A stretch of DNA of 64,000 nt from JAKALX01 sp964508715 (GTDB lineage: Bacteria > Chloroflexota > Dehalococcoidia > Tepidiformales > Tepidiformaceae), in NCBI GenBank assembly GCA_964508715.1, contig CAZDUX010000012.1, positions 1 to 64,000 of the forward strand, written 5' to 3'. Positions 60,725 through 64,000 of this stretch are shown here, in pieces. The first letter of the stretch is position 1. Every line of letters starts with the position of its first letter. A program made the translations under genes and the position numbers. Under the pieces are notes generated by a model. It saw only the letters and a list, made by a program, of their open reading frames with translations, was not told where the DNA came from and ran no database searches.

Positions 60725-60933
60725 CGGCCGGAGTCTACCGGGTCATTTCCAGCACCGCACGTGCTCCCACCGCCATCCCCAAAATCGACCCTCGCCGAGG
60801 CCCCTGGGTGCCCCAATCACACCTGATTGAACGAGCCGGCTATCGAGAATCGGCAACTACGAACTGCTTGCCGTGATACTAAGGCAGCACCCGCGTAGAC
60901 TCGCCCACACGCAGCAACCTGGGGAGGAACCGA

Positions 60934-63297
60934 TTGGCAGGGGGAGCACTCGACGACGTTGTAGTCCTTGAACTCTCGGTCGGTGTCGCCGGCGCCTATG
61001 CGGCCAAGCTCTTCACCGACCTGGGAGCCCAGGTCATCAAGGCCGAACCCGCTGCCGGCGACCGTATTCGCGCTGAACGCCCGCTCATCGATGGCGAGTC
61101 CGCCTTCTTCGACTATCTCAATGGCAACAAGCTCAGCGTCCAACTCGACCTTGCCGACCCGCGCATCGACACCATCGCCGCTCATGCTGATGTCATCGTA
61201 CATAACCTTCGCGGACCCGAAGCCGGCGCCCTCGATGCCCGTCTTGCAGCACTCAATCCCGCCGCGGTGATCGTCTCACTCACGCCCTATGGCCGGTCCG
61301 GACCTCGGGCCGGCTGGCACACGAGCCCGCTCACGGAATGGGCCACCAGCGGCTTTCACTACATCGCCGGCGACCCGCAGCGCGAACCGCTCTCGCTCCC
61401 CGGCTTCCAGGCCGAGTTCCATGCAGGTATGCATGCCGGCGTCGCCGCCATGGCCGCCCTCTGGCATGCCCGCCACTCCGGCCAGGGTCAGCGCATCGAG
61501 ATCTCCCACCAGGAAGCCCTCCTCAGTGACCACGCCTGGGTGACCACCCTCTGGACCCATGCCGGCCAGGTCCAGAAACGTACCGGCGCCCTCTACGCCA
61601 GGTGCGCCGACGGCTACGTCTATCTCTTCAACCTCATCCCCTACCCGAACCTCTTCGTCCTGATGGGCCGCCTCGACCTCCTCGAAGATGAGGGGCTCAT
61701 GGCCCCGCTCACCTGGCAGGCTCGCTTTGGCGAAGTCTTCGCCGCCTTCTCCGAATGGGCCGCCACACGCACCAAGCAGGAGATCTATCACGCCGCCCAG
61801 GAACTCCGAGTCGCCATCTCACCCGTGAACGACATGGCGGATATCGCTGGCAGCACCCAACTCCATGCCCGCGACTGGTTTGGCAAAGTCGAAGCCGGTG
61901 GCCGAACCTTCCATACCCCCGGTGCCCCATACAAGCTCACCGCGTCCACCGTCGCCACGCACTCTCGCGCTCCCGGGCTTGGCGAACACACCGAAACGGT
62001 CCTCTCCCCGCAATTCGCCTGGGCGAACGCCTCCGCTCGCAACTCGAAATCCGGAACTCCCGGCTCTCATCTGGGAACGCGCAACTCGGCGCCAGCGGGC
62101 CCACTCGATGGCATCCGGGTGGTGGAGGTTACTGCCCACTGGGCCGGCCCCATCGCTGGCCGCCACCTCGCCGACCTTGGAGCCGAGGTCATCAAGGTCG
62201 AACTAGCAACCAAGCCCGCGACGCGCTCCCTCGCCTGGGTCGGCGGCGACGTCACCTGGCCCCGTCACTACCATCGCAGCGGTTACTTCAACAAGCTCAA
62301 CCGAAACAAGAAAGGTGTCTGTCTCGACCTCGCAACCGAGCGCGGCCGCGAACTCTTCCTCGGCCTCGTGGGTAAGTCCGATGTCGTGCTCGAAAACAAC
62401 TCCGCGCGTGTCATGGCCAACCTCGGCCTCGCCTACGACACCCTTCGCGAGGTCAACCCCGGCATCGTCATGTGCTCGATCACCGGCTTCGGCCACACCG
62501 GCCCCGAACGCAACTACTCCGCTTTCGGTAGCAATATCGAGACCACCAGCGGCCTCGCCAGCCTTCTCGGCTACGGCCCCGGCGACGCCTTCAGCACGGG
62601 TACTTACTACGCCGACCCCATCACCGGGACGCACGCCGCCTTCGCCATCCTCGCCGCCCTCCATGTTCGCCGCACCACGGGCCGTGGCCAGTGGATCGAC
62701 TGTCCACTCCTCGAAGCAGTCGCCCCCTTCTACGCCCAGGAACTCCTCGACTACACCGTCAACGGCCACATCCCCGAACCCTGTGGCAACCGCTGGGGTA
62801 ACGTCCCCCAGGATGTCTTTCGCACCGCCGGCGCCGACTGCTGGCTCGCCGTCACGATCACCGACCCCGAAGCCCTGGCGAAGGCGATCGGCCTCCCTGC
62901 AGGGGAAGCGCGCAACTCCCAACTCGTAATGGACCACCTGGCTTCCTGGTGCCTCGAACACGACCACAACGAAGCCGCTGAGATGCTCCAGGCGGCGGGC
63001 ATTCCTGCTGCCCCCGTCATGGCGAACTGGGAGATCGTCGGCGATAACCACCTGAACGACCGCGGCTTCTTCGTCCGCACCCGGCACCCCGAAGCCGGCA
63101 CCTGGCCCTATCCCGGATTTCCCTGGCGCTTCGAATCAACCCCGGCCTCCGTTCGCCATCATGCCCCGCTTTTCGCAGAACATAACCACGAGATCTTCTC
63201 CGGAGTTCTCGGCCTCACCGAAACCGAAATCGCCGCCCTCTATGAATCCAACATCACCGCCGATGCCCCGGCCTTCGCCGCCATCGGCCACCTCTAG
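60934..63297 (+). CDS. fused double CaiB/BaiF-type CoA-transferase
   Basis: 787 residues from TTG 60934 with Shine-Dalgarno GGGGAGG. Two family III CoA-transferase modules are joined head to tail. Module 1 (about 1-365) begins VVVLELSVGVAGAYAAKLFT and module 2 (about 390-787) begins IRVVEVTAHWAGPIAGRHLA. Both contain DLGA(Q/E)VIKVE-like segments and the phrase SITGFGHTGP or SLTPYGRSGP. The usual catalytic Asp is probably in module 2 near YYADPITGTHAAFA; module 1 has HAGMHAGVAAMAAL there, without an Asp that I can assign. It moves CoA between organic acids; substrate unknown. Confidence 0.9.
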   Translation: MAGGALDDVVVLELSVGVAGAYAAKLFTDLGAQVIKAEPAAGDRIRAERPLIDGESAFFDYLNGNKLSVQLDLADPRIDTIAAHADVIVHNLRGPEAGALDARLAALNPAAVIVSLTPYGRSGPRAGWHTSPLTEWATSGFHYIAGDPQREPLSLPGFQAEFHAGMHAGVAAMAALWHARHSGQGQRIEISHQEALLSDHAWVTTLWTHAGQVQKRTGALYARCADGYVYLFNLIPYPNLFVLMGRLDLLEDEGLMAPLTWQARFGEVFAAFSEWAATRTKQEIYHAAQELRVAISPVNDMADIAGSTQLHARDWFGKVEAGGRTFHTPGAPYKLTASTVATHSRAPGLGEHTETVLSPQFAWANASARNSKSGTPGSHLGTRNSAPAGPLDGIRVVEVTAHWAGPIAGRHLADLGAEVIKVELATKPATRSLAWVGGDVTWPRHYHRSGYFNKLNRNKKGVCLDLATERGRELFLGLVGKSDVVLENNSARVMANLGLAYDTLREVNPGIVMCSITGFGHTGPERNYSAFGSNIETTSGLASLLGYGPGDAFSTGTYYADPITGTHAAFAILAALHVRRTTGRGQWIDCPLLEAVAPFYAQELLDYTVNGHIPEPCGNRWGNVPQDVFRTAGADCWLAVTITDPEALAKAIGLPAGEARNSQLVMDHLASWCLEHDHNEAAEMLQAAGIPAAPVMANWEIVGDNHLNDRGFFVRTRHPEAGTWPYPGFPWRFESTPASVRHHAPLFAEHNHEIFSGVLGLTETEIAALYESNITADAPAFAAIGHL

Positions 63298-63417
63298 GAG
63301 TTGCCCGGTGCGGCGAGTGCGGTGCGAGTACCATGGCGCCTCAGCCGGCCATCTCTCCGCGAATCACACTCGTAACTCGCAACTCGCAACCGGCAACGCA
63401 ACGAGGCCCGGGACCCC
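63298..63417 (+). other. short gap after the CoA-transferase gene
   Basis: The 120-bp gap contains a near-tandem word, ACTCGTAACTCGCAACTCGC, related to CGCAACTCG sequences inside the double CoA-transferase linker (about 62040-62090). No terminator or gene is recognised. Confidence 0.4.
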
Positions 63418-63759
63418 GTGATTCTTCTCCTCGTGCCCCCCGGCTTCGACGTTCCATCCTCCCTCTGGGAACGATGCGCCGTCATCACCTGTGCCACGAC
63501 GGAGGCCGCACTGGCCGCCCTCGCCATCCCCCGCGACGGCCTCGTCATCGTGACCGATGCGCTGCCCCCCGCCGACCTTCCTCGGGTCGCAGAAGCCATC
63601 CGCTCCTCGCCGAAACCTGCGATCGAAGTTCGCTCACAGCGTTGGGACGGCGATGCCTTCTCCCCCGTCAGCGCTGCCTGCCAGGGTGTCATCTCAGGCT
63701 TCGGCCCCAACGGCCTCCGCGCCGCCGCCGGCCTGCTCATGATTGAAGCCACACCCTAA
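63418..63759 (+). CDS. hypothetical protein
   Basis: 113 residues from GTG 63418. It has an alternating strand-helix pattern (ILLLVPPGF, ALAALAIPRDGLVIVTDALP, ISGFGPNGLRAAAGLL) suggesting a small alpha/beta fold, but no family motif. It is convergent with the BRCT gene and overlaps its end by 4 bp. It might be translated with the double CoA-transferase gene, 120 bp upstream. Confidence 0.55.
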   Translation: MILLLVPPGFDVPSSLWERCAVITCATTEAALAALAIPRDGLVIVTDALPPADLPRVAEAIRSSPKPAIEVRSQRWDGDAFSPVSAACQGVISGFGPNGLRAAAGLLMIEATP

Positions 63760-64000
63760 TCCACAGCGACTCCGATCATCGACCAGAACACCTGCTCAGC
63801 GATGATCCGTGTTCCATACTCACGTGCTTTCTCAGCCTTTCCAGACAATGTCTGAGGGTCGGCAATGACCAGGATGTCCAGCTTCTTCGTCACATTCGGC
63901 GATACTGCCAGGCCGGATTGACGTGCCAGGTCCTCAGCGCGGTCTCGCGTGATCTCCTCCCCGCCAATTGTGCATACGAGCTTTCCCGTGAAGCAGATCG
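63756..64000 (-). CDS. C-terminal BRCT-domain protein (partial, runs off the window)
   Basis: The minus-strand frame from the window edge to TAG at 63756-63758 encodes about 80 residues: ICFTGKLVCTIGGEEITRDR, AEDLARQSGLAVSPNVTKKL, DILVIADPQTLSGKAEKARE and YGTRIIAEQVFWSMIG. This is a BRCT domain: strand-1 FTGKL, the GG turn, strand-3 LVIAD and the final W-containing helix. Such ends occur in DnaQ-like exonuclease-BRCT proteins and NAD-dependent ligases. The rest of the gene lies outside the window, so the full protein is unknown. Confidence 0.8.
   Translation of the reverse strand, partial: ICFTGKLVCTIGGEEITRDRAEDLARQSGLAVSPNVTKKLDILVIADPQTLSGKAEKAREYGTRIIAEQVFWSMIGVAVD

Noticed and set aside
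63360..63400. AACTCGCAACTCG words as a mobile repeat
   Set aside because: The words are short, low-complexity and seen only near the double CoA-transferase; no defined ends or copies.

Overview
This is a GC-rich (roughly 65%) bacterial chromosome segment packed with genes on both strands. Overlapping stop/start pairs, GTG and TTG starts and short intergenic gaps are common. The gene set suggests an aerobic or facultative heterotroph of the Chloroflexota, probably Dehalococcoidia/Tepidiforma-like. It has a single-subunit citrate synthase, citramalate synthase, several crotonases, an acyl-CoA dehydrogenase, a fused CaiB-type CoA-transferase, DUF2851 and Yip1 proteins, and surface proteins with a PPxTG-like C-terminus. 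The phylum assignment is inference from gene content, not from a marker gene. I see no rRNA, tRNA, CRISPR array or transposase.

Layout. 1-9137: purM, a TetR regulator, a DUF1232 membrane protein, a pair of small paralogous proteins, two aberrant crotonases, a phosphotransferase and an M16 peptidase. 9138-10348: an accessory island with a LuxR-type HTH gene broken by one in-frame TGA, a 159-bp MITE-like inverted-repeat element, a small lipoprotein and the tail of a molybdenum hydroxylase gene. 10349-19895: acyl-CoA dehydrogenase, an Fe-S PD-(D/E)XK nuclease, citrate synthase, Aat, a thioesterase, a helical-repeat protein and a MoxR-ATPase/VWA pair. 20108-25120 (minus): leuD, leuC and a 904-residue protein with two N-terminal HARP-like repeats and a DUF2325-like C-terminus. 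25397-32404: a cell-surface cluster of three secreted or anchored proteins on the plus strand and a membrane-anchored CAP protein on the minus strand. 32613-33991: a poly(C) tract, an Xre regulator with its own palindrome, and a DUF2851 protein. 34089-41978 (minus): CorC/CNNM protein, double-Nudix protein, divergent CitE-like protein, DinB, FmdB, crotonase and two tandem paralogous MFS transporters. 42248-45223: an MFS transporter, a DEDDh exonuclease and a lipoprotein. 45392-48458: a riboflavin operon (FMN riboswitch, ribE, ribBA, ribH, small membrane protein). 48486-54747: an unusual GreA, rsmG, a Yip1-like protein, an MFS transporter and a P-type ATPase. 54849-56594: a leader peptide and citramalate synthase. 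56595-64000: an MrfA-like helicase, chorismate mutase, an MFS transporter, a double CaiB protein, a small protein and a partial BRCT protein.

How genes fit together. CimA (pyruvate to citramalate) and LeuCD (the isomerase it needs) give a threonine-independent route to isoleucine as well as leucine. Riboflavin synthesis looks controlled at translation of ribE by an FMN riboswitch. Enoyl-CoA hydratases, acyl-CoA dehydrogenase, thioesterase and CoA-transferase point to catabolism of acyl-CoAs.

The strongest window-wide signal is a TANNNT box placed 5-8 bases before the start codon of at least 16 genes, usually without a Shine-Dalgarno sequence. I read it as a widespread leaderless -10 promoter. 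The most unusual proteins are the GreA with a recombinase-like N-terminal domain, the HARP-like/DUF2325 protein and the CitE-like protein lacking its metal ligands.
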